The notes under the pieces were generated by a model that worked only from the letters and a program-made list of their open reading frames with translations, was not told the DNA's origin and made no database searches. Shown one piece after another: positions 22,606 through 31,265 of a stretch of DNA of 64,000 nt. Location: contig NZ_LMGL01000002.1 in the NCBI RefSeq assembly GCF_001427145.1, positions 1-64,000 of the forward strand, given 5' to 3'. The translations under genes and the position numbers were made by a program. The DNA comes from Microbacterium sp. Root166 (lineage in GTDB: Bacteria > Actinomycetota > Actinomycetes > Actinomycetales > Microbacteriaceae). Each line of letters starts with the position of its first letter. The stretch's first letter is position 1.

Positions 22606-23559
22606 ATGGCGGATGCCGCACCCGACGTCGCCGGCCCGGCTGACGCGCGCGGCCGGCAGGCTCGCCGCGGCGCGCGCCGTCTCTGGGTCGTCGCTGCGGT
22701 CGTCGTGTCCGCCCTCGTCGCGGCGGTCGTGATCGGGGTGCTGCTGCGTCCCGGCGACACCGCCGCGTCCGCGCCCACGCCGCCCGGCACCACGCCGGCG
22801 CCGACCGTCACCACGACGCCCACCTCGTCGCCTGCTCCGGTCGGGTATCCGGCGAACTCGACGCCGTACGAGGTCACGGCGCTGCCGCAGGTGAACGTGT
22901 TCGCGGTGAATCCGGCCCTGCCGGTCGACGCCGAGCCGTTCGCGGCGCCGACGAACGAGACGGCGCTGCCGACCGGCATCGGCGCTCCTGTGTTCGCCGA
23001 CCCGACCGGTGAGCCGGTCGCCTACCTTCCTCGCGAGTTCCCATACGGCGGCACGACGGTGCCGGTGCTGGAGCGTCAGGAGCACTGGGTGCGGGTGCTG
23101 CTCGTGGGACGTCAGGCGGTCCCGTCGCAGGGTGATCCGGCGCAGGTCGCCGGGTGGCTGCGCACTCAGGACGTCGAGTTCGCACCCGCCGACGTGCAGG
23201 TGGTCGTGAGCATCTCGGCGCGCACGGTCGACCTCGTGCGCGGCGGCGTACCCGAGCGCATCGCCACCGACTTCGCGTGGGGCACCGAGGCGACACCGAC
23301 GCCGCTCGGGCGGTCGTACATCATGACCACGCGCGTCGTGCCGGAATTCGGGTACACCCGGGGGCACCCGATCGTGTACCTGTCGGTGCAGTCGCCGACG
23401 CTGGACGGCTTCGGGGGAGCGGATGTCGCGGTCACCGCGTTCCACTATCACGACGACCGCTCCGGTCAGATCTCGAACGGGTGCATCCGCGTCGATCCTG
23501 CGGCGATCAGCCGGCTCGCCGAACTGCCTGCCGGCACGCCGGTGACCATCAACCCCTAA
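22606..23559 (+). CDS. L,D-transpeptidase (YkuD domain), membrane-anchored
   Basis: A 317-aa protein with a cytoplasmic start, one transmembrane helix at residues about 26-50 and a Pro/Thr-rich linker. An SH3-like region around 120-190 is followed by the YkuD domain from about 200. The catalytic Cys is C293 in SNGCIRVD, with the conserved His in TAFHYHDD upstream and Arg after. Such enzymes make 3-3 cross-links in peptidoglycan. Length and architecture fit actinobacterial cell-wall transpeptidases. Confidence 0.9.
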   Translation: MADAAPDVAGPADARGRQARRGARRLWVVAAVVVSALVAAVVIGVLLRPGDTAASAPTPPGTTPAPTVTTTPTSSPAPVGYPANSTPYEVTALPQVNVFAVNPALPVDAEPFAAPTNETALPTGIGAPVFADPTGEPVAYLPREFPYGGTTVPVLERQEHWVRVLLVGRQAVPSQGDPAQVAGWLRTQDVEFAPADVQVVVSISARTVDLVRGGVPERIATDFAWGTEATPTPLGRSYIMTTRVVPEFGYTRGHPIVYLSVQSPTLDGFGGADVAVTAFHYHDDRSGQISNGCIRVDPAAISRLAELPAGTPVTINP

Positions 23560-23587
23560 TGGGGCTCCGCCCCAAACCCCCGGCTTG

Positions 23588-23613
23588 CTGACGCGCGCCC
23601 CTGACGCGCGCCC
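23588..23613 (+). repeat. 13-bp tandem direct repeat before the aldo/keto reductase gene
   Basis: CTGACGCGCGCCC occurs twice back to back (23588-23600 and 23601-23613). It follows a small hairpin GGGGC-TCC-GCCCC at 23561-23573 that may end the transpeptidase transcript. The repeat lies about 65 bases before the next start codon and could be a regulator site. Confidence 0.6.
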
Positions 23614-23678
23614 TGTGGTCGTGGGGCCGTGGCATGCTGGAACGCGGTCGCGCCCGTGACCCCGTCGGAAGGATCCCC

Positions 23679-24671
23679 ATGCAGCAGCGCCCCCTCGGCC
23701 GGACCGGCCGCGACGTCTCTGCGATCGGCCTCGGCACGTGGCAGCTCGGCGCGGACTGGGGCGCGGTCAGCGAGGAGGACGCGACGGCTGTGCTCGCGGC
23801 ATCCGCTGATCAGGGTGTGACGCTCTTCGACACCGCCGATGTCTACGGCGATGGGCGCAGCGAGTCGATCATCGGGCACTTCCTCGCGGGACGCCCGGAT
23901 CACGGCATCACGGTCGCGACCAAGATGGGCCGCCGGCTCGCCCAGGAGCCCGAGAACTACTCGCCCGAGAACTTCCGAGCCTGGACCGATCGCTCCCGCC
24001 GGAACCTCGGCGTCGAGACGCTCGATCTCGTCCAGCTGCACTGCCCGCCCTCGGCCGTCATCGAGGCCGACGAGACGTACGACGCACTCGACGCGTTGGT
24101 CGCCGACGGCACGATCGCCGCGTACGGCGTCTCGGTCGAGACCACTGCGCAGGCGCTCGCCGCGATCGCGCGGCCGAACGTGACGAACGTGCAGATCATC
24201 TTCAACCCGTTCCGCCTCAAGCCGCTCGACGAGGTGCTGCCCGCGGCATCCGCTGCCGGTGTGGCGATCTTCGCGCGCGTTCCGCTGGCGTCCGGACTGC
24301 TGTCGGGGAAGTACACCGCCTCGACCACGTTCGCCGAGAACGATCACCGCACCTACAACCGGCAGGGCGAGGCGTTCGATCGCGGCGAGACGTTCTCGGG
24401 CGTCGACTTCTCGATCGGAGTGGATGCCGCGAACGAGCTCGCCGCGGCGCTGCCCGACGGCGTGGCGCTGCCCGCCGCCACGCTGGCGTGGATCGCCTCG
24501 CAGCGGGGCGTGACCAGCGTGATCCCGGGAGCGCGCAACGTGCGGCAGGCGGTGTCGAATGCGGATGCCGCGGCTCTGCTCGACGGCGGGTTCGACGTCG
24601 ACGCGTTCGACCGTGTCGTGCGCGAGGTCTACGACCGCGATCTGCGCGAGGCCATTCACCCGCAGTGGTGA
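23679..24671 (+). CDS. Aldo/keto reductase
   Basis: A 330-aa NADPH-dependent oxidoreductase of TIM-barrel fold. The start ATG 23679 follows GGAAGGA; an in-frame start 15 codons earlier gives unrelated residues. The family pattern GLGTWQLGADWG opens the barrel. DTADVYGDGRSE holds the catalytic Asp and Tyr, TKMG the Lys, and VQLHCPP the His. The NADP site near the end is IPGARNVRQAVSNADAA. The substrate is not readable from sequence. Confidence 0.9.
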   Translation: MQQRPLGRTGRDVSAIGLGTWQLGADWGAVSEEDATAVLAASADQGVTLFDTADVYGDGRSESIIGHFLAGRPDHGITVATKMGRRLAQEPENYSPENFRAWTDRSRRNLGVETLDLVQLHCPPSAVIEADETYDALDALVADGTIAAYGVSVETTAQALAAIARPNVTNVQIIFNPFRLKPLDEVLPAASAAGVAIFARVPLASGLLSGKYTASTTFAENDHRTYNRQGEAFDRGETFSGVDFSIGVDAANELAAALPDGVALPAATLAWIASQRGVTSVIPGARNVRQAVSNADAAALLDGGFDVDAFDRVVREVYDRDLREAIHPQW

Positions 24672-24758
24672 CGGGCGGTCTGCTCCGACATTGATCGCAC
24701 CGCGTCATGCGGCGATCCGGCGTGCACGCGCATGCCGACGATCGATCGAGGAGATCTC

Positions 24759-24944
24759 ATGTCCGATGACCGACTGCTGCGAGGGATCGAACGGTTCCTG
24801 GACGCCAACTACCCGTGTCGCTGCGGCGACGACGAGTGCCCGGGCAACCTGTACGAGGCGATGGAGCTCGTCGAGCTGGTCCGCTCGTTCCTGATGGCGA
24901 ACGTGCCGGCGTACTGGGGTGCGGACGCGGACGGCACGCGCTGA
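24759..24944 (+). CDS. Small Cys-containing conserved protein
   Basis: A 61-aa acidic protein starting at ATG 24759 behind GAGGAG. It contains CRCGDDEC near residues 22-29, a compact cysteine motif that could bind a metal, and a helical C-terminus (EAMELVELVRSFL). No family is recognised. The good ribosome binding site and coding bias make it likely to be expressed. Confidence 0.65.
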   Translation: MSDDRLLRGIERFLDANYPCRCGDDECPGNLYEAMELVELVRSFLMANVPAYWGADADGTR

Positions 24945-24947
24945 CGG

Positions 24948-24999
24948 CGGGCGTTCCGTCTCGCTGAGCGAGGAGCGAAGTGACGAGACGAAACGCCCG
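24948..24999. terminator. Convergent hairpin of the GTTGAGCGAGCGAAG repeat type
   Basis: A 16-bp inverted repeat (24948-24963 with 24984-24999) has a single mismatch. The loop carries CTGAGCGAGGAGCGAAGTGA. The arm CGAGACGAAACGCCCG is shared with elements near 31596 and 53341. It lies between two convergent genes, so it probably terminates both. Confidence 0.75.
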
Positions 25000-25006
25000 A
25001 CGACGC

Positions 25007-25462
25007 TCAGAGTCCGAGCGACAGGTCCCAGCCGCGCAGCGTCGCGAGTGCGACGAGCGCACCGAGCGCGAGGATGTTCAGCACCACGGTGGTCCAGAAC
25101 GCCCGGCGGAACGAGCGCTTGCGGGTCTTGTGCCGGAACACCTGCTGCGCGATGAGGGCGCCGGGCCAGCCGCACGCGATTCCCATGGTGAGGAGCGCCT
25201 GCTCGGAGGTGCGCTGTGCGCCGCGCCGGGCCGCGGACTTGTCGAGGCCGTAGGCCGCGAAGGCGATGATGCTCATCACGACGTAGAGTGCCGGCATCCA
25301 CCAGGGCAGGCTCAGCGCGACGAATGCGATCGCGAACGCCGCGACGAACCCGACGAGCACGCTCCAGCTCAGTGCGGCCGGCAGCGGCCGGGACAGGTCC
25401 CTCATCGATTCGGCGCGATTCGGCGCAGCGGTGGGGACACGACGGGCGGGCGAGGTCGGCAT
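25007..25462 (-). CDS. DUF1294 family membrane protein
   Basis: A 151-aa protein with about three or four membrane helices. The DUF1294 signature is visible as YGLDKSAARRGAQRTSE near residue 72, followed by GWPGAL and the basic block FRHKTRKRSFRRAFW near 110. The domain has no proven role; some relatives are fused to a cold-shock domain, which is absent here. The N-terminus may instead start at the Met of MRDLSRP, 19 residues in. Confidence 0.82.
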   Translation of the reverse strand: MPTSPARRVPTAAPNRAESMRDLSRPLPAALSWSVLVGFVAAFAIAFVALSLPWWMPALYVVMSIIAFAAYGLDKSAARRGAQRTSEQALLTMGIACGWPGALIAQQVFRHKTRKRSFRRAFWTTVVLNILALGALVALATLRGWDLSLGL

Positions 25463-25503
25463 GCGCTCGAGCCTAGGGTGCGGGAACCCGGCGACAAGAC
25501 AGA

Positions 25504-25545
25504 CGGATGCCCCGGCCCGGCGTGGTGGCCGGGTCGGGGCATCCG
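25504..25545. terminator. Terminator built from inverted GGATGCC words
   Basis: CGGATGCCCCGGCCCGGC (25504-25521) pairs with 25528-25545 over a six-base loop, with one G-T pair. It lies 18 bases beyond the end of the beta-helix gene on the minus strand. Its arms end in the recurrent GGATGCC/GGCATCC word. Confidence 0.82.
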
Positions 25546-25562
25546 CTCTGTTTCGTCGTTCG

Positions 25563-27446
25563 CTACGGCGTGGGGTAGTCCACGACGTACTGCGGCGCGC
25601 CGGTGTTGGTGTTGTCGGCCTGGCCGCCGATGCCGTTCACGACGTGCTGGACCGTGCCGGCGCTGAGGTTCACCGTCATGATGTGGTGCAGCTTCACTCC
25701 GGGCGTCTCGGGCACCGAGAAGCCGTTCGCCGTGATGATCGACGGGTTGTTCTGGTTGAAGACGTACACGCCCGCACCGAAGAGCTGGTGGTTCTTCACC
25801 TTTGCGTCGACGACGTAGCCCGGGTAGCCGAGCGTGCCGTCGGGCTGGGTCCAGTCCGCCTGGGTCGGCGGGTCGTACGGCAGCTCGTTCTGGTACAGGA
25901 TGACGTGGCCGTTCTCGCCCTTCCACAGGGTGTTGTACTGCTGGAAGTGCTCGACGAACAGGCCGGTCGCCGACACGTTGTCGCCGTTGACGATCACGCC
26001 GTTCGTGCCGGTGTTGGTGTTCCACCGGTCGGTGTCGCCGTTGAAGCCCTCGGTGAAGCCTTCGACTCCGTGGTCGCCGCGCCACACCCAGGTGTGGTCG
26101 ATGAGAACGTTGTCGGAGTTGACCTCGAGCGCGGTCGTCGACTTGCCGATGTGCGGTCCGCCCACGCGGAAGTACACGTCGCTCAGCGTGATCGGGTTCT
26201 CGGCGCCCAGCGGCTTGCCGCCGTGCTCCTTGCCGACGCGCAGCAGGACGGGAGACAGCTCGGTGCCGGCGTCGATGGTGACTCCGGCGACGACGATGCC
26301 CGGGGCGTCCTTCACCTCGAGCGGCACCGCGCCACCCACGGCGGTGAGGGTCGCGTGTCCGATGCCGAGCACGACCGTGTCGGCGCGCTTGACCTCGATC
26401 GTGCGGTCGATGTCGTAGACGCCCGGGGTCAGCAGCAGGTGCTGGCCGCGTGCGAGGGCGTTGTTGATGTCCTTGACCGAATCGCCGGGCTGCGCGATGA
26501 AGAATTCGGTGATCGGGATGCTGCGCCCCGCCGTCTCTCCGTCGGCCCAGCTCACGCCGCTGGAGTTGCGCTGCACTGCCGGCACGCGCAGGTTATAGCG
26601 GCCGTCGGCGTCGACGTAGAGGTACGGCTTCTCGCGGCTGATCGGGGTCTCGTCGATCGTCGTGTAGGGCGGGGTCGGGAAGCCGGCGTCGTCGGGGGCG
26701 CCGACGACGCCCGAGAAGACCTGGTTCCAGACGCCGTTGGACCAGCCGGCGACCTCGCTGTCGCGGATCAGCCACTGTTGCTGCGAGCCGCTGACGACGT
26801 AGGGGAGTCGCGAGTCGGCGATGAAGCCGCCGCTGGCGTACTGGGGACCGGCGGTGCAGTAGTCCATGAGCGAGAGGTTCGCGCCCGAGACGTCGACGCG
26901 ACGCATCGACACGGCCTGCGAGACGGCCCAGAAGTTCGCGCTCGCGCGGCAGCCGTCCTGACCGGTCTTGTCGACGTCGATGGACAGGTTCGAGATCGTG
27001 CGCCAGAAGTTCACCAGGGCGAGGCAGTTGCCCGTGCCGCCGTCGGCGAGGCAGCGGTTGTAGACCTCGATGCCGCCGTGGACGGTGACGTCTTCGGGGG
27101 AGGCGCCGAGTCCCGCGACCTCGGTGTAGTAGCCGAGGTTGAATTGCAGCGGGTCTGCCGTCGAGCCGTACTGGCCGGGAAGGAAGAACACCGCCTTCCG
27201 TTCGATGCTCATCTCGGCGTTCACCTGCTGCGTGTGGAGGGCGTCGAGCTCGGACTGGATCTGCGCCTGCGGGGTTTCGGGACCGTAGACGGTGACGTTC
27301 GGCCCGAAGTCGGGGTTGAACGGGTCGATTGCCTGTGGCGGGGCGGCTGCGGCCGGAGCGGCCATCAGTGCTCCTGCGATGAGGGTCGCACCCGTGAGCA
27401 CGGCGGCGAACCGGATCCGGGAACGGTGGGGGGAATGGCGTGTCAT
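25563..27446 (-). CDS. Secreted right-handed beta-helix protein
   Basis: A 627-aa protein with a Sec signal peptide at residues 1-34 ending AAPAAAA. The N-terminal half (PNVTVYG, FFLPGQYGS, FNLGYYTEVAGLG) and the second half (LLLTPGVYDIDRTIEVKRAD, TVVLGIGHATL) each have the short-strand rhythm of pectin-lyase-like parallel beta-helices, as in family GH55 enzymes. Close relatives in actinobacteria carry misleading names such as adenylyl cyclase or coagulation factor 5/8; nothing here supports those. It is likely a polysaccharide-active or polysaccharide-binding secreted protein. A LacI-type operator overlaps its promoter. Confidence 0.8.
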   Translation of the reverse strand: MTRHSPHRSRIRFAAVLTGATLIAGALMAAPAAAAPPQAIDPFNPDFGPNVTVYGPETPQAQIQSELDALHTQQVNAEMSIERKAVFFLPGQYGSTADPLQFNLGYYTEVAGLGASPEDVTVHGGIEVYNRCLADGGTGNCLALVNFWRTISNLSIDVDKTGQDGCRASANFWAVSQAVSMRRVDVSGANLSLMDYCTAGPQYASGGFIADSRLPYVVSGSQQQWLIRDSEVAGWSNGVWNQVFSGVVGAPDDAGFPTPPYTTIDETPISREKPYLYVDADGRYNLRVPAVQRNSSGVSWADGETAGRSIPITEFFIAQPGDSVKDINNALARGQHLLLTPGVYDIDRTIEVKRADTVVLGIGHATLTAVGGAVPLEVKDAPGIVVAGVTIDAGTELSPVLLRVGKEHGGKPLGAENPITLSDVYFRVGGPHIGKSTTALEVNSDNVLIDHTWVWRGDHGVEGFTEGFNGDTDRWNTNTGTNGVIVNGDNVSATGLFVEHFQQYNTLWKGENGHVILYQNELPYDPPTQADWTQPDGTLGYPGYVVDAKVKNHQLFGAGVYVFNQNNPSIITANGFSVPETPGVKLHHIMTVNLSAGTVQHVVNGIGGQADNTNTGAPQYVVDYPTP

Positions 27447-27519
27447 GCGAAATTCTCTCTTCGTCGAGGGATGCCGCGCGGCAGGTGTGCCGCCTACTTA
27501 CAGGACAGTAACCAAACCT

Positions 27520-27533
27520 TGGGAGCGGTTTCA
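27520..27533 (-). promoter_or_regulatory. LacI/cre-like operator overlapping the beta-helix gene promoter
   Basis: On the minus strand TGAAACCGCTCCCA differs from the LacI/CcpA-family consensus TGNAANCGNTTNCA at one fixed position. It overlaps a possible -35 (TTGAAA) whose partner 17 bases on would be TTACTG. A repressor bound here would block transcription. No regulator gene is nearby. Confidence 0.55.
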
Positions 27534-27577
27534 AGGGTCAGTTCGGGAGAGCGCTCGCCCGCGCAACCGGACAGTCT

Positions 27578-28882
27578 TCACCCACGAGCGCGCGCCGTTC
27601 TTGCGACGAACGAGAACCGCGCATTGCCGCCCAGCCTGGGCACCCGGTCCGGATCGACGTGAGGTGGGGGAACGAACCACACTCTTCCTTCGACCCCGCG
27701 GCCTTCGATTCTGATGTCCCATCCGTTGTCGTGGATGCGATGGTGGCAGGTCTCGCACAGCAGCACGCCGTTCGAGAGGTCGGTGGGTCCGGCATCCCGA
27801 GACCACCATCGAAGGTGATGGGCCTTTGTCATGCCGGGTGGGAGACCGCACATCGCGCAGCCTCCGTCGCGTTCGGCGAGGGCGCGTCGTTGGGCAAGAG
27901 TGAAGAGCCGCCGCTGCCGGCCCCAGTCGACGATCTCGCTGTCGCCGTCGAGGACGCAGGGGATCACCCCGCCCGACGCAGCCATCCGGCGAGCAGTAGC
28001 GATCGATATGGGCTGATCGATCCCGTCGACCGTCGCGGATCCGTTGCCGGACTCGAGGTCGGCCAAGGTCATGCGCACGATGACGGTCGCGCCCTCCATC
28101 GGACGCCCGGTGGCCGTGCACCCGGCGACGTGCGTCGCGAGCTGCACGAGGGCATCGGCCTGCCGCTGGGAGAGAGTGCGCCTGGGCGCATCGGCATCGT
28201 CGCGCTCGCCCACCCCATCGTTCCCCGCCTCATTGCGGAACTCCGCTGTCACGATCGCCTCGATCGCCGCCTTCACCGGCGCTGCGGACTCGGGGTCGAG
28301 CTTGGCGTTGAGATGCACCATCCCGGCCCGCTCGAACATGACCAGGCCGCGCTCGCCGCGGAGCTGCTCCTCTTTCGGCTCGAGGCCGTCGGGGTCAATG
28401 TACGCCTCGGCGCGGGCCAAGACCCGGCCCAGCTGATCCAGCGACAGCCCGACGGCCTGGCCGGCCAGCGTCTGCTCGGCGCTGTCGACGACGTCCGGCG
28501 CCGCGCGCAGCGCGACCCGATCGAGCATGGCGATGATGGCAGCCGAGGCGTTCATGCCGATGTCGCCGGTAGCGAGCGCTCGAGCGACATGCGGGTGGCG
28601 GGCCGGGGCATCCGCTCCACTGAACGTGCGCCGCGGAGCAGTTGCCTCACCCACGGCGACGAGCCGCGAGGCGTCGCCGACGGTGGTGCCGGTGGTGGTG
28701 GCGATGAGCAGGGCTGGGTTGCGGTACCCGTTCTTCTTGGCGAGCCCCTCGGCCCCGAGCTCTGGCCGCGACTGCCGGGCGATCTCGGAGGCGACCTGCG
28801 CATGCGCGGCCTCAACTCGGCGTCGCAGGGCGCCGAGCGCTCCGTTCAACCCGACGAGCTCGGGATGCGTCAGCCCATCCAC
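27578..28882 (-). CDS. DUF222 protein with C-terminal HNH endonuclease domain
   Basis: A 434-aa protein in the first-start reading (GTG 28882). DUF222 covers most of residues 1-300, and an HNH domain closes the protein. Its CxxC-type zinc cluster and catalytic His are MCGLPPGMTKAHHLRWW, then CETCHHRIH. Such proteins are abundant, often mobile-like, in actinobacteria; role unknown. The reading frame stays open about 50 codons upstream and encodes DUF222-like text (DPVAALAEALAAVERAW) but offers no ATG, GTG or TTG, so the N-terminus is uncertain. Confidence 0.8.
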   Translation of the reverse strand: MDGLTHPELVGLNGALGALRRRVEAAHAQVASEIARQSRPELGAEGLAKKNGYRNPALLIATTTGTTVGDASRLVAVGEATAPRRTFSGADAPARHPHVARALATGDIGMNASAAIIAMLDRVALRAAPDVVDSAEQTLAGQAVGLSLDQLGRVLARAEAYIDPDGLEPKEEQLRGERGLVMFERAGMVHLNAKLDPESAAPVKAAIEAIVTAEFRNEAGNDGVGERDDADAPRRTLSQRQADALVQLATHVAGCTATGRPMEGATVIVRMTLADLESGNGSATVDGIDQPISIATARRMAASGGVIPCVLDGDSEIVDWGRQRRLFTLAQRRALAERDGGCAMCGLPPGMTKAHHLRWWSRDAGPTDLSNGVLLCETCHHRIHDNGWDIRIEGRGVEGRVWFVPPPHVDPDRVPRLGGNARFSFVARTARARG

Positions 28883-29142
28883 ACGCGAACGCCCGCCCTC
28901 GGGCCAGGCACGCTCGACCGCGGCCAGCGCCTCGGCGAGGGCTGCGACGGGGTCGATCGGAGCGTCGATGGTGGTGCGCCTTCCGTCAGGGCGACCGCGA
29001 CGGGCCGCCGAAACTCACGGTGGGCACTCCCGAGTTCGAACAATCTCACTCTACGAAGGGCCTCCGACATTGACCCGGCCCGGCCCCGAAGCCACAAAAC
29101 CCGACACGCCACCACAACCAAATGCCCGCAGAGCCCCCGGAG

Positions 29143-29148
29143 TAGGGT
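29143..29148 (+). promoter_or_regulatory. -10 box of leaderless glycosyltransferase gene
   Basis: TAGGGT is followed by seven bases and then GTG 29156. This is the spacing expected when transcription begins at or next to the start codon. The region upstream, 29040-29130, is A/C-rich compared with its surroundings. Confidence 0.55.
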
Positions 29149-29155
29149 GTCGCGT

Positions 29156-29962
29156 GTGCCCCTCGCCCCACGTGTCACGGTCGTCATCCCGTGCCGTGAC
29201 GACGCCGAGTATCTCGACGCCTGCCTGACGGCGCTCGCCGCGCAGGAGCATCCGGCCGATCGCATCGTCGTGATCGACAACGCCAGCACGGATGCCTCGG
29301 CCGCCGTCGCCCGCCGCCACGGCGCCGACGTCATCCGCGAAGAGCAGATCGGCATCTGGCCGGCCGCCGCCCGCGGCTACGACGAGGCGAGCGACTCCGC
29401 CGACATCATCGCGCGGCTCGACGCCGATTCGCGTCCGCACCCGGACTGGATCGCGAATCTCGTGCGCGCCTTCGTCGCGGATCCGGGCCTCGGCGTCCTC
29501 ACCGGCGGCGCCGAGTTCTACGGCGGCAGCCCTCTCGCCAACTACCTCGGCGAGCACTGGTACATCGGCGGTGGGCACTTCTGGATCCGCAAATGGCTCG
29601 GCATCCCGCTGGTCTTCGGCTCGAACTTCGCGATGCGCACCTCCCTCTGGCTGCGCGTGCGCGACGTCGTCGACCGCGAGAACGCGACGATCCACGACGA
29701 CCTCGACCTCACGATCCGCCTCCGCGCAGCCGACGGCGTGCGTTACGACCCGCAGCTGCGCATGCCCGTCTCGGCGCGTCCCGTCCAGACCGTGAGCGGC
29801 CTGTCGCGCCGCGTCTTGCGGGTGGTGACGACGTTCGCGGCCAGTTGGCCCGAGGGTGCCCCCTGGCGGCGCGAGAAGACTCAAGAAGCAACGGATGCCG
29901 CACCCGCCGCAGCCGAATGGGCTCCGGCCGGCGACGAGTGGACGCCCGAGTTCGGCCGCTGA
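29156..29962 (+). CDS. Family 2 glycosyltransferase
   Basis: A 268-aa GT-A fold enzyme. The N-terminal VTVVIPCRDDAEYLDACL and VVIDNASTDAS are the nucleotide-sugar strands. The DxD-like motif is ARLDADSRPHPDW near residue 85. HDDLDLTIRLR near 185 is the acceptor/catalytic ED-like segment. No membrane helix is seen, so it acts in the cytoplasm on a membrane or soluble acceptor that cannot be named. The C-terminus is Ala/Pro/Glu-rich. GTG 29147 is an alternative start three codons earlier. Confidence 0.87.
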   Translation: MPLAPRVTVVIPCRDDAEYLDACLTALAAQEHPADRIVVIDNASTDASAAVARRHGADVIREEQIGIWPAAARGYDEASDSADIIARLDADSRPHPDWIANLVRAFVADPGLGVLTGGAEFYGGSPLANYLGEHWYIGGGHFWIRKWLGIPLVFGSNFAMRTSLWLRVRDVVDRENATIHDDLDLTIRLRAADGVRYDPQLRMPVSARPVQTVSGLSRRVLRVVTTFAASWPEGAPWRREKTQEATDAAPAAAEWAPAGDEWTPEFGR

Positions 29963-30451
29963 CCCAGCCCGTCCCGCAAGCACCCACGCCTGCCCGCCCG
30001 AACCGCAAACGCCCCGCGACCCGACCCGGCGGAGCCACGCCGGGGCGCGGCATCCGCTTCCTCTTGACATACCTCGCTCGGAGGTGGAGCATTTCGGCCA
30101 ACGGCGCACTGGGGAGATTCGCCGGAGAGCGGCGCGGGGGACGCGCCGCAGTGGCGGTGCGGGGAAGCACCGTCGACGAGGGGAGGGCTACGCCTATGGC
30201 ACGCGCGCGAGTGTCATCCGCCGCCGTCTCGGCCGCAGTGAACCTGGGGCTCGCGTCAGGTGGCGCTCCCGACCGGGCCGACGATCCACCCCGCTGGGGT
30301 GGTCGCCGGTACCGGGATATCCCGTGACGGTCGACGGGGTGAAGACCGGTACCGTCGTCCTCGCCCTGTCGGACGACTCCGAGCATGAGTTCGAGGTGAG
30401 CTTCACCAAGTGACCGAGGCGAACCGGGCCGGGCTGCGCTACCGTGTCGGC
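29963..30451 (+). other. Intergenic region without a clear gene; promoter-like site
   Basis: No convincing protein is seen over 489 bases. TTGACA at 30064 is followed by the inverted repeat ACCTC-GCTCG-GAGGT (30071-30085) in the spacer, resembling PadR-type operators of actinobacteria. The expected -10 (GAGCAT) is poor. A 29-codon frame from GTG 30324 to 30413 encodes an acidic peptide (DGVKTGTVVLALSDDSEHEF) that looks like the end of a real domain. This may be a decayed gene. Confidence 0.5.
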
Positions 30452-30877
30452 ATGTTCGAGATGACCGAGAGCGCACTGGTCGCGGCATCCCCGGGTGCCG
30501 TCTGGAACGATCTGACGGATGCCGAGAGCCTGGCCGATTGGATCTGGCCGCCCCGGTTCGAGACGGTGGCCCTCGTCCAGCCCGTCGAGCTCGGGCGCTG
30601 GGAGGTGCGCTCTGCCGTCGCCGGCATCGCGGTCGAGGGGAGGATCCTCGCGATCGACCCGCCGACGCGTCTGCGCCTCGAGTGGCGCTGGGAGGGTGAG
30701 GAGCACGCGACCGACGCCGAGCTGACGCTCGAAACGGCAGCGGATGCCGCAACCCGCGTCATCGTGAGGCACACCGGCTTTCTCTCGGCGGACGAGCGGC
30801 AGAGTCATATCGAGGGCTGGTCCAACTGTCTGCAGCGTCTGGTCGAGCGCCATGGTGGAGTTTCGGCATTCGGATGA
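30452..30877 (+). CDS. SRPBCC (START/AHSA1-like) domain protein
   Basis: A 141-aa protein of the helix-grip fold. ATG 30452 is chosen because TACCGT lies six bases upstream, implying a leaderless start; GTG 30410 is in frame. The pattern AASPGAVWNDLTDAESLADWIW followed by beta strands (RLRLEWRWEG) and a closing helix (EGWSNCLQRLVERHGG) is typical of AHSA1/polyketide-cyclase-like proteins binding small hydrophobic ligands. The ligand is unknown. It overlaps the next gene by 26 bases. Confidence 0.82.
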   Translation: MFEMTESALVAASPGAVWNDLTDAESLADWIWPPRFETVALVQPVELGRWEVRSAVAGIAVEGRILAIDPPTRLRLEWRWEGEEHATDAELTLETAADAATRVIVRHTGFLSADERQSHIEGWSNCLQRLVERHGGVSAFG

Positions 30878-31256
30878 TCTCCCGCCGCCGCACTGGGCGC
30901 GTCTGCCCTTCGCGGTGATCTGGTGCGCAGCCGTGATCGCTGCGCTCGCGGTGCTGTGGTGGGGGATGTTCCTGGTGAGCCCGATGCACCTCGAGGGAAC
31001 GATGTGCACGGTCAGCAACGGCCTTCCGCTCGTGCTCGGGGCGCTCGCCTTGGGGATCATCGCCACGATCGGCGGGATCGTCATGGGTTCGGCGCCCTGG
31101 GCGGTCGTCGTGGGCTCGCCGGGAGTGGTGACCGTGCTGCTCGTGATCGTGTTCCCGTGCTCGCTCGTGCCCGTGATCGCGCTGCCGGCGCTGTCGCTGT
31201 GCGCCCTCGTCGGCATGATCCCGCTGGTGCGGGACTATGTCGAGCCCGATCGGTAG
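30852..31256 (+). CDS. Small membrane protein, unknown function
   Basis: A 134-aa protein with about four hydrophobic helices (PFAVIWCAAVIAALAVLWWG onward). Two Cys flank the first periplasmic loop (MCTVS). A short hydrophilic end (RDYVEPDR) remains in the cytoplasm. No domain is recognised. Overlap with the SRPBCC gene suggests translational coupling. Confidence 0.7.
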   Translation: MVEFRHSDDLPPPHWARLPFAVIWCAAVIAALAVLWWGMFLVSPMHLEGTMCTVSNGLPLVLGALALGIIATIGGIVMGSAPWAVVVGSPGVVTVLLVIVFPCSLVPVIALPALSLCALVGMIPLVRDYVEPDR

Positions 31257-31265
31257 CGTCGACGC

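Noticed and set aside
25563-27446. Adenylyl cyclase or coagulation factor 5/8 function for the beta-helix protein
   Set aside because: Such names are attached to relatives, but no cyclase or F5/8 domain motif is visible; the text fits a secreted parallel beta-helix.
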